Assembly (NCBI GenBank): GCA_947624985.1
Contig: CANQMO010000010.1
Coordinates: forward strand, 27,402-91,401
Source: an uncultured Oscillospiraceae bacterium
GTDB lineage: Bacteria > Bacillota > Clostridia > Oscillospirales > Oscillospiraceae
Direction: 5' to 3'
Length of the DNA: 64,000 bases
In this document: positions 24,808-33,142 of the stretch, piece after piece
How positions within the stretch are numbered: position 1 is the first letter of the stretch
Layout of the letters: each line of letters opens with the position of its first letter
The notes under the pieces: model-generated
The model's database searches: none
Seen by the model: only the letters and a program-made list of their open reading frames with translations
Told to the model about the DNA's origin: nothing
Translations under genes and position numbers: made by a program

Positions 24808-25511
24808 GTCGTCGTTCCTCTTATGTATTGCAAGTAGCTTCCCAGCAGCACGGCGGCCAGCTTCAGCCGGTATGTGCCTGATCGCAGACTGGCCAGATCG
24901 TCCGGATTTGACAGAAAGCCGCACTCCACCAGCACCGCGGGGCATGTGACCTTTTCCATCAGATAGACCCGGTTATCCACCGCCGTGGCCACCCGCCGGT
25001 TGTTCGGACAGACGAGCGCCGTCAGATTGCTCTGGGCGATCTCAGCCAGCGTATCGCTGCCGGCCGCGTCTGCAAAAAAGACCTGGATACCGTGAGGCGC
25101 CGCCGCCGGGTATTTATTTTGATGTATGCTCAAAAGCACCGCGCCGGGGGTATTGTTCACAAGGCCCACACGGGCGTGCTGATCGGCCACTTTTTTCGCG
25201 GCGATAGAGGTGGCGTCGGCGGGGTAATGGATGTCCTTCCCTTCCCGGGTCATAACGCTCTCAACGCCCCAGAAGCGGGCAAGGGCCTCCAGCCGCAGGG
25301 CGATGTCCAGATTTATATCGCTCTCCAGCGTGCCGTCCGCCGCCACGGCGCCTCCGTCGGCGCCGCCGTGCCCGGCGTCGATGACAAGCACGGGCGGCAC
25401 CGCCGCCGCGTCGGTCTGCACCGTTTTGCGCTGCCCTGCCAGCGCGATGATCGCCAGCAGGATCGCCGCCGCCAGAGGATACCACCATTTGACCTTCCGC
25501 TCATTTTTCAT
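24804..25511 (-). CDS. cwlD: N-acetylmuramoyl-L-alanine amidase, CwlD-like
   Basis: A 235-aa Amidase_3 protein with an N-terminal signal anchor (about residues 9-26) and an exported zinc hydrolase domain. Zinc and catalytic motifs are IDAGHGGADGGA (about 44-55), LESDINLDIA (Glu ligand near 63), SIHQNKYP (near 128) and the C-terminal catalytic Glu in VLVECGFLSNPDD. CwlD makes muramic-delta-lactam in the spore cortex together with PdaA. ATG 25511 follows GAGGTGG by 6 nt. It is the first gene of the cwlD-radA-DUF6873 operon. Assignment to CwlD rather than another amidase rests on size, anchor and sporulation context. Confidence 0.83.
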   Translation of the reverse strand: MKNERKVKWWYPLAAAILLAIIALAGQRKTVQTDAAAVPPVLVIDAGHGGADGGAVAADGTLESDINLDIALRLEALARFWGVESVMTREGKDIHYPADATSIAAKKVADQHARVGLVNNTPGAVLLSIHQNKYPAAAPHGIQVFFADAAGSDTLAEIAQSNLTALVCPNNRRVATAVDNRVYLMEKVTCPAVLVECGFLSNPDDLASLRSGTYRLKLAAVLLGSYLQYIRGTTT

Positions 25512-25590
25512 CCACAGCCACCTCACTGCAATCTATGAGCGTGAACGGACATCTATTCAAGGCATATCCGGCGGTATCGGCGATCCGGGC

Positions 25591-25652
25591 AAAAGAAAAG
25601 GCATAATGACGTTTACGCCGTCATTATACCTCGGAACAGACTGTGCACGCAA
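25591..25652 (-). promoter_or_regulatory. Interlocked spoIVA terminator and cwlD promoter
   Basis: On the minus strand TTGCGT (25652-25647), 18 nt, TATAAT (25628-25623) forms a good promoter for cwlD. The same TATAAT lies in the 5' arm of a hairpin, GGTATAATGACG (25630-25619) with CGTCATTATGCC (25611-25600), followed by TTTTCTTTT, a plausible terminator for spoIVA. The two functions share the same bases. Confidence 0.6.
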
Positions 25653-25663
25653 TATTTTTTAGC

Positions 25664-27136
25664 TTATATTATAAAGCAGATGAGGCGGTTCCCGCCGTCG
25701 TTCACCAGGCGCTGGACCGTTACCCGCAGGCGGTTGCGTATATTGGGCGGCATCTGTTGCAGCTTATTGGTGAGTCCCTCCTCCGCGATGTCATAGAGGG
25801 ATTTGCCGAATATATTGGACTCCCAGATACGGTTGATGTCCCCGTCAAAGCCCTGTAGCAGGAAGCTCACGATCTGCTCTGATGCCTTCTCGCCTCCTAC
25901 CGCCGGGGAGACCTCGGTCTCCACCTGGGTGCGGAAAAGATGGATGGCCGGGGCGCTGGCCTTCAGCCGCACGCTGTACTTTCCGCCCCGGCTGACGATC
26001 TGGGGCTCCTGTAGCTCCATCTCCTCCGGGCCGGGCATGATGATCCCGTAGCCTGTCTCTCTGGCCTGGGCCAGCGCCTCGTGGACGTGATCGTACTCCG
26101 TCTTGACGCTTTTCAGTGACCGCAGAAGCTCCATCAGGTCTCCGTCGTCATGGATCTCAAAGCCGGACTGGTCGCTGATGGTCTGGTAATAGAGCGACTG
26201 CTCAAGCTCGATGACGGCCGTCGCCGTGCCGCTGCCCGCCTGGGCGGCGGAGATACGGGCGGAGCTAATAAGTTCGCTTTGCATGAGCCCTTCCACGCCG
26301 CTGTAGGCGTCCTGTAACGCGGACATGTGTTCACCCGCGTCCAGAAGCATGGAATAGAGCGTTTTTTTCAACTCGCTGTCCTCCGGCAGGGCTTCCGCCC
26401 AGGCGGGCAGCCACAGGGAGAGCTCGTTGATGGGAAACTGGAACAGGACCGCTTTCATCACCGCGTTGACGTCCTCCGCCGACAGCTCCTGGCAGTTGAC
26501 GGGCAGGCACGGCACCCGGTACTGCTCGGAGATCTGTGCCGCCAGAGCGCCTGCGGCGGCCCCACAGGGTTCCGCGCTGTTGACGACCACGGCAAAGGGC
26601 TTGCCGATATCCTGCAGCTCCCGTATGACGCGCTCCTCCGCCGCCAGGTAGTTTTCCCGGGGAATATCCCCAAAGCTACCGTCGGTGGTGATCACAAGGC
26701 CGATGGTGGAGTGCTCCGCGATGACCTTTCTTGTCCCCTCTTCCGCCGCCTGAGTCATCGGTATCTCATGGTCATACCAGGGGGTGGTGACCATCCGTTC
26801 CACGCCGTCCTCGTACAGTCCCTCAGCCCCCGGCACGATGTACCCCACGCAGTCGATGAGCCGCACAGAGGCGGAGGCGTCCGTCCCCAGAGAGATGTCC
26901 ACCGCCTCCTCCGGGACGAATTTGGGTTCGGCGGTCATGATGGTGCGGCCTGAGCCGGACTGGGGCAACTCGTCGCGGGCGCGTTCCTTCCTGTACACAT
27001 TTTCGATGTTGGGAATGACCTGTATCTCCATGAAACGCTTGATGAAGGTCGATTTTCCCGTCCGCACCGGCCCGACGACGCCCAGATAGATGTCGCCGTC
27101 CGTCCTGCGGGCAATATCTTCATAGATGCTGTCCAC
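25664..27136 (-). CDS. spoIVA: Stage IV sporulation protein A
   Basis: A 490-aa coat morphogenetic ATPase that polymerises on the forespore surface and anchors the coat. The N-terminal TRAFAC-like GTPase fold has Walker A GPVRTGKST (residues 22-30), followed by the family-specific central and C-terminal domains, ending close to the usual length of 492. GTG 27136 is used: GGAGGG lies 5-6 nt upstream and the protein begins VDSIYEDIARRTDGDIY as in the family. A SipL-like partner is encoded at 770-2263. The promoter is probably sigma-E dependent, but I could not define one with confidence in the 51-nt gap. Confidence 0.96.
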   Translation of the reverse strand: MDSIYEDIARRTDGDIYLGVVGPVRTGKSTFIKRFMEIQVIPNIENVYRKERARDELPQSGSGRTIMTAEPKFVPEEAVDISLGTDASASVRLIDCVGYIVPGAEGLYEDGVERMVTTPWYDHEIPMTQAAEEGTRKVIAEHSTIGLVITTDGSFGDIPRENYLAAEERVIRELQDIGKPFAVVVNSAEPCGAAAGALAAQISEQYRVPCLPVNCQELSAEDVNAVMKAVLFQFPINELSLWLPAWAEALPEDSELKKTLYSMLLDAGEHMSALQDAYSGVEGLMQSELISSARISAAQAGSGTATAVIELEQSLYYQTISDQSGFEIHDDGDLMELLRSLKSVKTEYDHVHEALAQARETGYGIIMPGPEEMELQEPQIVSRGGKYSVRLKASAPAIHLFRTQVETEVSPAVGGEKASEQIVSFLLQGFDGDINRIWESNIFGKSLYDIAEEGLTNKLQQMPPNIRNRLRVTVQRLVNDGGNRLICFII

Positions 27137-27187
27137 AAAAATCCCTCCAAGGCATGTTTGGTTAAACATACGCCCGGGAGGGATCAT

Positions 27188-27958
27188 TTATGACATAAAC
27201 TGTGCCGTCTGGCCGTGGACCTGAGAAATACTGACCGCCAGGTCCGGGAAAGCCGTATCCAGCCAGTCTTTCAGCACCGGGACCACCACATTCTCCGTGC
27301 AGAAGTGGTCGCCGTCTATGAGATTGACGCCGAGCCTGCTGGCCTCAAGAAACTGGTTGTACTTCACGTCCGCCGTCACATAGGTGTCGCACCCGGCGGC
27401 CGCGGCAAGACCGATATCGCTTCCGCCGGAGCCGCCGCAGACGGCCAGCTTCTTTACGGGCCGCCCCGCGTCGTGGTAGCGCAGGCCGTTGGAGCGCAGC
27501 GCGCCTTTCACAAAGGGCAGAAAGTCGGAAAAGGCCGTCTCGCGCGGGATGGTCCCGATACGCCCAATGCCGGTATCCGGCTCCAGGATACCAGTGACCG
27601 TGCCGCCCAGCGCCGCCATCAGCGCGTCGTTCACGCCGCCCTCCGCCGCGTCCAGATTGGTATGCATACAGATAGCGCCGATGTGGTTTTCCGCGAGAGC
27701 CAGCACAGTGGTGCCGTCTCCGTCCGAGTCCGTGACGGACTTCAGGGCAAAAAACAGCGGATGGTGGCTGACGACGAGCTCGGCGCCCAGCGCCGCCGCC
27801 TCCCGGACCACCGGCTCCGTGATGTCGAGAGACACCAGAACGCGGCGCACTTCCCTGCCGGAACGTCCGACCAGAAGCCCCACATTGTCAAACTCCATCT
27901 TGCGGCTGACGGGCGCCTTTTCGTTCAAAACCGCAAATATCTCACCGATCGTCGGCAC
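27188..27958 (-). CDS. Nif3-like dinuclear metal centre protein
   Basis: A 256-aa member of the NIF3/YqfO/YbgI family, which forms hexameric rings with a two-metal site; the substrate is not settled, with GTP cyclohydrolase-like annotations in databases. Metal ligands lie in VVSHHPLFF (about residues 62-70), CMHTNLDAAEGGVND (about 98-112) and the C-terminal HFCTENVVVP. It lacks the extra PII-like middle domain of longer YqfO proteins. The start ATG 27958 lies within the end of trmK (17-nt overlap); the trmK-nif3 pairing is conserved in many Firmicutes and supports both calls. Confidence 0.92.
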   Translation of the reverse strand: MPTIGEIFAVLNEKAPVSRKMEFDNVGLLVGRSGREVRRVLVSLDITEPVVREAAALGAELVVSHHPLFFALKSVTDSDGDGTTVLALAENHIGAICMHTNLDAAEGGVNDALMAALGGTVTGILEPDTGIGRIGTIPRETAFSDFLPFVKGALRSNGLRYHDAGRPVKKLAVCGGSGGSDIGLAAAAGCDTYVTADVKYNQFLEASRLGVNLIDGDHFCTENVVVPVLKDWLDTAFPDLAVSISQVHGQTAQFMS

Positions 27959-28613
27959 CGGAAAGCCTCCCTTCGATTATTTTATATTCCTCCAATAGCC
28001 CGGCGGCCGCCAGGTCATGGGGCGCGGCCCTGGCCGCCGAAGCCGCCATGGCCTGTAAATACCGCGGAAACAGCGGGTCGTTCCCGATCTGGGCCAGCAG
28101 ACCGAGGTGCAGCTCCGCCTCCGAATAGACCGGGGACGTGCCCCCGGCCGCGCAGAGGATGGGATACAGCCGTCCGGCGTCCTCCGCCAGCCGCTCCGAG
28201 CCGATCGCGTACCCGTTGCCGATCAGCCACCGGCGCAGGTCCGCCTTTTTGCTCTGAGGCTCCAGGATGAGGCGCGTATCCTCCTTTGTCCAAGCGGCCC
28301 GGGAGAGGATGCCGATCATGGTCTCTCCCCCCATCCCCGCGAGGATGACCGTGTCCCCGTCCTCCGGGCCCAGACCGTCCAGACCGTCGGTCTGCATGAG
28401 CCGGATAAACCCGCCGGTCCCGGTCCTTCCGATGAGGGCAGCGGCGTTTTGCAGCGGTCCGGAGCGGATATCTGTGGCCAGCACGCTGCGCGCCCGGCCG
28501 GTCTGCGCCAGCCATACGGGGAGCATGGCGTGGTCCGTTCCCACATCAATGACGGCGGCGCCCGGTCTCACCTGCTCCGCCACAGCCGCCAGTCGCGGCG
28601 ATAGACGTATCAT
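27942..28613 (-). CDS. trmK: tRNA (adenine(22)-N(1))-methyltransferase
   Basis: A 223-aa SAM-dependent enzyme that makes m1A22 in tRNA. The Rossmann fold has the SAM loop VIDVGTDHAMLPVWLA (about residues 20-35), the acidic ATDIRSGPLQNA (about 45-56) and the catalytic-site motif VILAGMGGETMI (about 85-96). ATG 28613 gives the typical N terminus (M-I-R-L-S-P-R-L). There is no strong ribosome binding site, and the start lies directly after the terminator of the upstream DUF1858 gene, so its own transcript start is unclear. It overlaps nif3 downstream by 17 nt. Confidence 0.92.
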   Translation of the reverse strand: MIRLSPRLAAVAEQVRPGAAVIDVGTDHAMLPVWLAQTGRARSVLATDIRSGPLQNAAALIGRTGTGGFIRLMQTDGLDGLGPEDGDTVILAGMGGETMIGILSRAAWTKEDTRLILEPQSKKADLRRWLIGNGYAIGSERLAEDAGRLYPILCAAGGTSPVYSEAELHLGLLAQIGNDPLFPRYLQAMAASAARAAPHDLAAAGLLEEYKIIEGRLSGADDR

Positions 28614-28616
28614 ACC

Positions 28617-28652
28617 CAAAAATAAAGAGCGGCGGGGAGCTTCCCCGCCGCT
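28617..28652 (-). terminator. Intrinsic terminator of the DUF1858 gene
   Basis: A perfect 11-bp stem, AGCGGCGGGGA (28652-28642) with TCCCCGCCGCT (28638-28628), then TCTTTATTTTT on the minus strand, ending 4 nt before the trmK start. Confidence 0.9.
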
Positions 28653-28661
28653 TTTCAAAGC

Positions 28662-28868
28662 TTACGCGTGCGCGGCGATAAAGTCGTTGACTTCCTTCAC
28701 GAAGGGCTCGACTTCCACACCGTGAACAAGGCAGGCCTGCTCAATGCTCTCGCCCGTGGCATAGGCGCAGCCCAGGCAGTGCATGCCGATACGCTGGAAC
28801 AGAGGCTGGGTCTCCGGAGCGTTCTGCATGATCTCGAAAACGATCGTATCTTTGGTGACCTGATACAT
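28662..28868 (-). CDS. DUF1858 redox-disulfide domain protein
   Basis: A 68-aa single-domain protein of the DUF1858 (ScdA N-terminal-like) family. The conserved pattern is present: a helix beginning TKDTIVFEIM, then GMHCLGCAYATGESIEQA with the paired cysteines of the putative redox disulfide (residues 31 and 34). Such small proteins often accompany hybrid-cluster proteins and iron-sulfur or nitrosative-stress functions; no such partner lies next to it here. GAGGAG is about 8 nt before the ATG. It has its own promoter and a strong terminator, so it is a single-gene unit. Confidence 0.88.
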   Translation of the reverse strand: MYQVTKDTIVFEIMQNAPETQPLFQRIGMHCLGCAYATGESIEQACLVHGVEVEPFVKEVNDFIAAHA

Positions 28869-28906
28869 GATATATCTCCTCCCGTTTGTAGTTGTGCGAT
28901 GTGTAT

Positions 28907-28935
28907 ATTATATGCGCCCGAGGCGCGGATTTCAA
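28907..28935 (-). promoter_or_regulatory. Promoter of the DUF1858 gene
   Basis: On the minus strand TTGAAA (28935-28930), 17-nt spacer, TATAAT (28912-28907). Confidence 0.75.
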
Positions 28936-28938
28936 CAT

Positions 28939-28975
28939 AAAAATAGAGGAAGCGGCAACGCTCCCTCTATTTTTC
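28939..28975 (-). terminator. Intrinsic terminator of the zinc-ribbon gene
   Basis: On the minus strand a stem of about 15 bp, AAAATAGAGGGAGCG with CGCTTCCTCTATTTTT (one mismatch), 4-nt loop, ends in a T run. Confidence 0.88.
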
Positions 28976-28987
28976 GGCACATGGCGA

Positions 28988-29269
28988 TCAAAGCTCGCCG
29001 GCACGCATTTTGGCGAAGCACTCGCTGCAGTACACCGGACGGTCGCTCTTCGGCTCGAAGGGGACGCGGGCCTCGCCGCCGCAAGCGGCGCAGGTAGCGG
29101 TGAAGAACTCGCGGGGACCACGGGCAGCGGCCTTACGAGCATCGCGGCAGGCCTTGCAGCGCTGGGGCTCATTCTGGAAGCCGCGCTCAGCGTAGAACTC
29201 CTGCTCACCGGCGGTGAATACGAACTCCTGTCCGCATTCCTTGCATACAAGGGTCTTGTCTTCGTACAT
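28988..29269 (-). CDS. Zinc-ribbon domain protein
   Basis: A 93-aa protein with four CxxC knuckles: CKEC (residues 9-12), CKAC (about 38-41), CAAC (about 60-63) and CSEC (about 81-84), enough for two zinc ribbons. The opening segment DKTLVCKECGQEFVFTAGEQEF is the signature of the probable zinc-ribbon family zf-trcl, and the second ribbon is appended after an Arg/Ala-rich linker. ATG 29269 follows GAGAGGA by about 7 nt. Function is unknown; nucleic-acid binding is a guess. It lies just downstream of sigH, with which it may be co-transcribed. Confidence 0.87.
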   Translation of the reverse strand: MYEDKTLVCKECGQEFVFTAGEQEFYAERGFQNEPQRCKACRDARKAAARGPREFFTATCAACGGEARVPFEPKSDRPVYCSECFAKMRAGEL

Positions 29270-29318
29270 TTTGGTTCCTCTCTTTTGATATTTTTCCCAT
29301 ACGGGCAGTATATTGCGA

Positions 29319-29933
29319 TCAGCTTTCGCTGTTATCGCCTGAGGGCAGCCTGGCCAGCTTGCGCCTGATGCGCTGCACGGCATTATCAACGGCTTTGACG
29401 TCTCTTCCCGCCGTCACGGCCATCTCCTCATAAGTGAGGCCGTCAAGGTACAGGTCAAGTATCTCAGCTTCCAATTTTGACAGACACCGTGAATAGGCGG
29501 AAATGAACTCGTTTTCGGTCTCTCTGGCTAGAACCTGCTCCTCGGGACTGCGCGCGTAGTAGTGAGTGCCTAGGGACTGGGATTCATCTGAGAGGACATC
29601 GTCAAGGGAAACACCGTCGTTCAGCGGGGCGTTCTTCAGGCGCCGGGCGCTGCGTACGGCGGAGCGGATACGGTTATGGATACACGTGCGGGCATATGTC
29701 TTAAAAGACGCGCCCTTTTCCCGGTCGTACTCCCGGATGGCGGACAGAAGGCCAAGCATGCCCTCCTGTATCAAATCCTCGCTGTCGCCGCCAATGAGAA
29801 AATACGGGCGGGCGCACATGCGCACCTCGCGGACATAACGTTCCGCCAGCGCCTCCTCCGCCCCGTCGGCCTGCTCTCTGGCAAGGATCTGCAACTGCTC
29901 ATCCGATATAGCTTTATACGCATAATTACACAC
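29319..29933 (-). CDS. sigH: RNA polymerase sporulation sigma factor SigH
   Basis: A 204-aa sigma-70 family protein. Region 2 holds the SigH signature PYFLIGGDSEDLIQEGMLGL followed by AIREYDREKGASFKTYA; region 4 has the helix-turn-helix LTYEEMAVTAGRDVKAVDNAVQR. SigH controls entry into sporulation. No ATG fits the family N terminus; I use GTG 29933. A strong promoter (TATAAT at 29944-29939) places the expected transcription start at that GTG, so the message would be leaderless. An internal TTG at 29894, preceded by a weak GGATGAG, is an alternative but would trim the N terminus. Confidence 0.9.
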   Translation of the reverse strand: MCNYAYKAISDEQLQILAREQADGAEEALAERYVREVRMCARPYFLIGGDSEDLIQEGMLGLLSAIREYDREKGASFKTYARTCIHNRIRSAVRSARRLKNAPLNDGVSLDDVLSDESQSLGTHYYARSPEEQVLARETENEFISAYSRCLSKLEAEILDLYLDGLTYEEMAVTAGRDVKAVDNAVQRIRRKLARLPSGDNSES

Positions 29934-29938
29934 ACATG

Positions 29939-29966
29939 ATTATAGCGCTTTCAAACAGGAAGTCAA
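29939..29966 (-). promoter_or_regulatory. Promoter of sigH, placed for a leaderless transcript
   Basis: On the minus strand TTGACT (29966-29961), 16-nt spacer, TATAAT (29944-29939). The GTG start codon begins 6 nt after the -10 box. Confidence 0.7.
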
Positions 29967-30010
29967 GCATTTTTTACAAAAAATGTACTTTTTACAAGCC
30001 AAAATTTGAC

Positions 30011-30041
30011 AAAAACCGGCGCTGCGTGTATCCAGCGCCGG
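30011..30041 (-). terminator. Intrinsic terminator of the ruv operon
   Basis: On the minus strand CCGGCGCTG (30041-30033) pairs with CAGCGCCGG (30024-30016), followed by TTTTT. An outer AAATTTGA/TCAAATTT pairing (30002-30009 and 30051-30058) may extend it. Confidence 0.9.
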
Positions 30042-30072
30042 CTTTATCTTTCAAATTTCAAGGAAATATGCG

Positions 30073-31113
30073 TCAAATATCCAGTTTTTGCTGCCCCAGG
30101 TACTCAATGCCCAGGTGCTCATATGCCTTTTGGGTGACGCAGCGGCCCCGGAGCGTGCGGGTGAGAAAACCCTGCTGGAGCAGAAACGGCTCATATACGT
30201 CCTCCAGCGTGACAGCCTCCTCATTGATGGTGGCGGCCAGCGCCTCCAGCCCGACAGGACCGCCGTTATAGAGCTCGATAATGCTGCGGAGCATATGCCG
30301 GTCCACATTGTCGAGCCCCGCTTTATCCACCTCCAGCCGCTGCAACGCCTCATCCGCGATCTCCCTGGTGATGACGCCGGAGCCCTTCACCTGGGCGAAG
30401 TCCCGCACCCGGCGGAGCATCCGGTTGGCGATACGGGGCGTCCCCCGGCTGCGGGAGGCGATCTCCACCGCGCCGGTGGGCTCGATCTCCACGCCGAGGA
30501 TACCGGCGCTGCGCTCCACGATCCGCCGCAGGTCCTCCGTGCTGTACAATTCCAGACGCAGCACCACCCCAAAGCGGTCCCGCAGCGGCGCGGACAGCTG
30601 CCCGGAGCGGGTGGTGGCGCCGATGAGCGTAAAGTGCGGCAGGTCCAGCCGGATAGAGTTGGCCGAGGGCCCCTTGCCGAGAATGATGTCGATGGAGTAG
30701 TCCTCCATGGCCGGGTAAAGTATCTCCTCCACCGAGCGGTTCAGGCGGTGGATCTCGTCCAGAAAGAGGATGTCGTTCTCCTGAAGATTCGTCAGCAGCG
30801 CCACCAGGTCGCCGGGCTTTTCCACGGCCGGACCGGAGGTGATACGCATATTGACGCCCATCTCGTTGGCGATGACGCCCGCCAGCGTGGTCTTGCCAAG
30901 GCCCGGGGGGCCATGGAGCAGAACGTGGTCAAGGGGCTCGTTTCGCATTTTGGCGGCCTCGATGAACACGGCCAGATTCTCCTTGGCCTTCTCCTGCCCC
31001 GTATACTCCGACAGGCGTTTTGGGCGCAAAGACGCCTCTGTGGCGTCCTCCGGCTGGAAGGTAGCGGTGGTCAGGACCTCATCCTGTTCCCCGGCTGAAA
31101 AGTTGATACTCAC
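30073..31113 (-). CDS. ruvB: Holliday junction branch migration DNA helicase RuvB
   Basis: A 346-aa AAA+ motor that drives branch migration with RuvA. Walker [14 protein letters not shown] (about residues 66-78), Walker [13 protein letters not shown] (about 115-126), sensor 1 [19 protein letters not shown] with the arginine finger, and the C-terminal winged helix are all present. Length is normal. The start ATG 31113 follows the ruvA stop by 15 nt with GAGGT upstream. It is the last gene of the ruvC-ruvA-ruvB set and is followed by a strong terminator. Confidence 0.97.
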   Translation of the reverse strand: MSINFSAGEQDEVLTTATFQPEDATEASLRPKRLSEYTGQEKAKENLAVFIEAAKMRNEPLDHVLLHGPPGLGKTTLAGVIANEMGVNMRITSGPAVEKPGDLVALLTNLQENDILFLDEIHRLNRSVEEILYPAMEDYSIDIILGKGPSANSIRLDLPHFTLIGATTRSGQLSAPLRDRFGVVLRLELYSTEDLRRIVERSAGILGVEIEPTGAVEIASRSRGTPRIANRMLRRVRDFAQVKGSGVITREIADEALQRLEVDKAGLDNVDRHMLRSIIELYNGGPVGLEALAATINEEAVTLEDVYEPFLLQQGFLTRTLRGRCVTQKAYEHLGIEYLGQQKLDI

Positions 31114-31128
31114 AGGTCCTCACCTACC

Positions 31129-31734
31129 TCACTTCATCATGTTTCGCAGCGCGGCACGGATGGCGTCCTCCACACTCAGCGCGTCAACGTCGACGCCCTT
31201 CATTGCCGCCGTGCACTCCGCGCGGCTGTAGCCAAGCACTGTCAGCGCGCTCATCACGTCGGCCATTCTTGTCTTTTCCCCGGCAGCGGCGACGACAGGC
31301 GCCGTGCCGGCGGCGCCGGACAGCTCGTCCGCCTGCTTGCCCATCTTGTCCTTCAGCTCCAGTATGATCCGCTGGGCAAGCCGCTTGCCCACGCCCTGGG
31401 CGGCGGTAAGCGCCCTCTCGTCATCGCCCAGCACCGCCATGCACACATGCTCCGGCGTGTTGACGGACAGTATGGCAACCGCCGCCTTGGGCCCCACGCC
31501 GGACACGGAGATGAGCATTTCAAAGCAGCGCTTCTCTCCCAGCGTCGCAAAGCCGTAAAGGTCAAAGGCGTCCTCCCGGACCTGCTCGCAGATATAAAGT
31601 CTGGCGCTCTTGCCTCGCTGGAGCTGCCCCAGCGTGTTGGCGGTGGTGTTCACCGCAAAGCCCACGCCGCCGCAGTCGATGACAGCCAGACCCGGTTCCA
31701 TCTCCGTGATCGTTCCGTTCAGATGGTAGAACAT
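31129..31734 (-). CDS. ruvA: Holliday junction branch migration protein RuvA
   Basis: A 201-aa protein that binds four-way junctions as a tetramer and loads RuvB. Domain I is an OB fold (residues 1-62, starting MFYHLNGTITEMEPG), domain II has the two helix-hairpin-helix motifs (SVSGVGPKAAVAIL near 75 and GVGKRLAQRIILELKDK near 110), and domain III is the short RuvB-binding three-helix bundle at the C terminus. The start overlaps the end of ruvC by 16 nt, so the two are translationally coupled. Confidence 0.96.
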   Translation of the reverse strand: MFYHLNGTITEMEPGLAVIDCGGVGFAVNTTANTLGQLQRGKSARLYICEQVREDAFDLYGFATLGEKRCFEMLISVSGVGPKAAVAILSVNTPEHVCMAVLGDDERALTAAQGVGKRLAQRIILELKDKMGKQADELSGAAGTAPVVAAAGEKTRMADVMSALTVLGYSRAECTAAMKGVDVDALSVEDAIRAALRNMMK

Positions 31735-32234
31735 CCGCTTTCTCCTTCCTCCGCAGCCAGGCGGCTGGTCATGCTTCTGGCATGGCAGATCGCCAGGGCC
31801 AGGGCGTCCGCCGCGTCGTCGGGCTTGGGCGGCGCCTTCATGTTCAAAAGCCGCTGGACCATGTAGATGACCTGATTTTTCCTGGCATTGCCGTAACCCA
31901 CCACCGCCTGCTTCACCTGCATGGGCGTGTACTCGAAAACCGGCACGCCGCTCCGGTAGGCGCTCAGGAGGATCACGCCCCGCCCGTGGGCTACCGAGAT
32001 ACCCGTGGTGATGTTCTTGGAAAAAAACAGCTCCTCAATGGCGATGGCCTCCGGCGAGAAGGTCACGATCAGCTCATTGAGATCGTTGTAGATCATGTCG
32101 AGCCTTGGCGAAAGCGGCGTGTTAGGAGGCGTTGTGATGGCGCCGCAGGCCACATAGGCGTTCCTGCCGCCGACCGCGTCCACCACGCCGAAGCCCACCG
32201 TACCGATCCCGGGGTCGATGCCAAGTATCCTCAC
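31719..32234 (-). CDS. ruvC: Crossover junction endodeoxyribonuclease RuvC
   Basis: A 171-aa RNase H-fold resolvase that cuts Holliday junctions. Catalytic acidic residues lie in ILGIDPGIGTVGFG (Asp7), AIEELFFSKN (Glu near 67) and PPKPDDAADALALAICH (Asp pair near 140). The start ATG 32234 overlaps the ribF stop by 4 nt. Placing ruvC directly downstream of ribF, at the end of the translation-factor operon, suggests the ruv genes are partly transcribed from the rimP-nusA promoter far upstream. Confidence 0.96.
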   Translation of the reverse strand: MRILGIDPGIGTVGFGVVDAVGGRNAYVACGAITTPPNTPLSPRLDMIYNDLNELIVTFSPEAIAIEELFFSKNITTGISVAHGRGVILLSAYRSGVPVFEYTPMQVKQAVVGYGNARKNQVIYMVQRLLNMKAPPKPDDAADALALAICHARSMTSRLAAEEGESGCSTI

Positions 32235-33142
32235 AGCCCCTGTCCCTCCCGGTCACGGAAATACCGCCGCGCGGCCTCGATATCCCGCTGTATCTGGGCC
32301 GCCAGATCATCCTGGGAATCGAAGCGGGTCTCGTCCCGCAGGAAGGCCAGAAAGTCTATGCGGACCCGCGCGCCGTACAGCTCGCCCGCAAAATCCAGCA
32401 GATTTGTCTCCACTGTCACATGCCGATCCCCGTCAAATGTGGGCCGCACGCCCACGTTTGTCACCGCGCATATGGGCCCGTCCGGCAGCCAGGCGCGGGT
32501 GGCGTACACACCGTACCGGGGCACGATGACCCCCGCAGGGATGGGAAAGTTGATGGTGGGGATGCCCATCCGGCGGCCCCGCTGATAGCCGTGGACCACC
32601 GTGGCGGAAAGCTCGTAGGGATGGCCCAGGAAGCGGGCGGCCTCCGCCATCCTCCCCGCCGCCACGAGCGAGCGGATGTAGGTGGAACTGACCACCACGC
32701 CGTCTATCCGCACCTGCTCCACGATGTCGCAGCCCACGCCGTTTTGTACGCACCAGGCGGCAATGCGCTCCGCCGTGCCGAGCCCCTTCCAGCCGCAGCA
32801 GAAGTCACGGCCCATCACCAGATGTACCGCGCCCAGATCCTCTGTGACCGAGCGGATGAAAGCCTCCCAGGGCGTGCGCATGAAGTCCTCGTCAAAATGC
32901 AGGACCATCACGTCTTCGATCGAGCCGGCCCGGGCGATAAGCTCCCGCCGGTCCTCCATGCTCTCCAGAAGCGGCACGTCGATCCCCCGGACCACCTTGT
33001 CCGGGTGGGCGTCAAAGGTGACGGCCGCCGGCGTGGCGTTCAGCCGCTCCGCCTGCTCCCGCGCCTTTTTCATCAGCGCCTGATGACCCAGATGAACGCC
33101 GTCAAAAAAACCGAGAGCGGCCACGCGCCGTATGTTTCCCAT
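32231..33142 (-). CDS. ribF: Bifunctional riboflavin kinase/FAD synthetase
   Basis: A 303-aa enzyme that makes FMN and FAD from riboflavin. The N-terminal FMN adenylyltransferase domain has GFFDGVHLGHQALM (about residues 11-24) and VVSSTYIRSLVAAG (about 155-168); the C-terminal kinase domain has GYQRGRRMGIPTINF (about 190-204) and the metal-binding VETNLLDF. ATG 33142 shares its A with the truB stop (TGATG), giving tight coupling. The truB-ribF order is common in bacteria. Confidence 0.96.
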   Translation of the reverse strand: MGNIRRVAALGFFDGVHLGHQALMKKAREQAERLNATPAAVTFDAHPDKVVRGIDVPLLESMEDRRELIARAGSIEDVMVLHFDEDFMRTPWEAFIRSVTEDLGAVHLVMGRDFCCGWKGLGTAERIAAWCVQNGVGCDIVEQVRIDGVVVSSTYIRSLVAAGRMAEAARFLGHPYELSATVVHGYQRGRRMGIPTINFPIPAGVIVPRYGVYATRAWLPDGPICAVTNVGVRPTFDGDRHVTVETNLLDFAGELYGARVRIDFLAFLRDETRFDSQDDLAAQIQRDIEAARRYFRDREGQGL

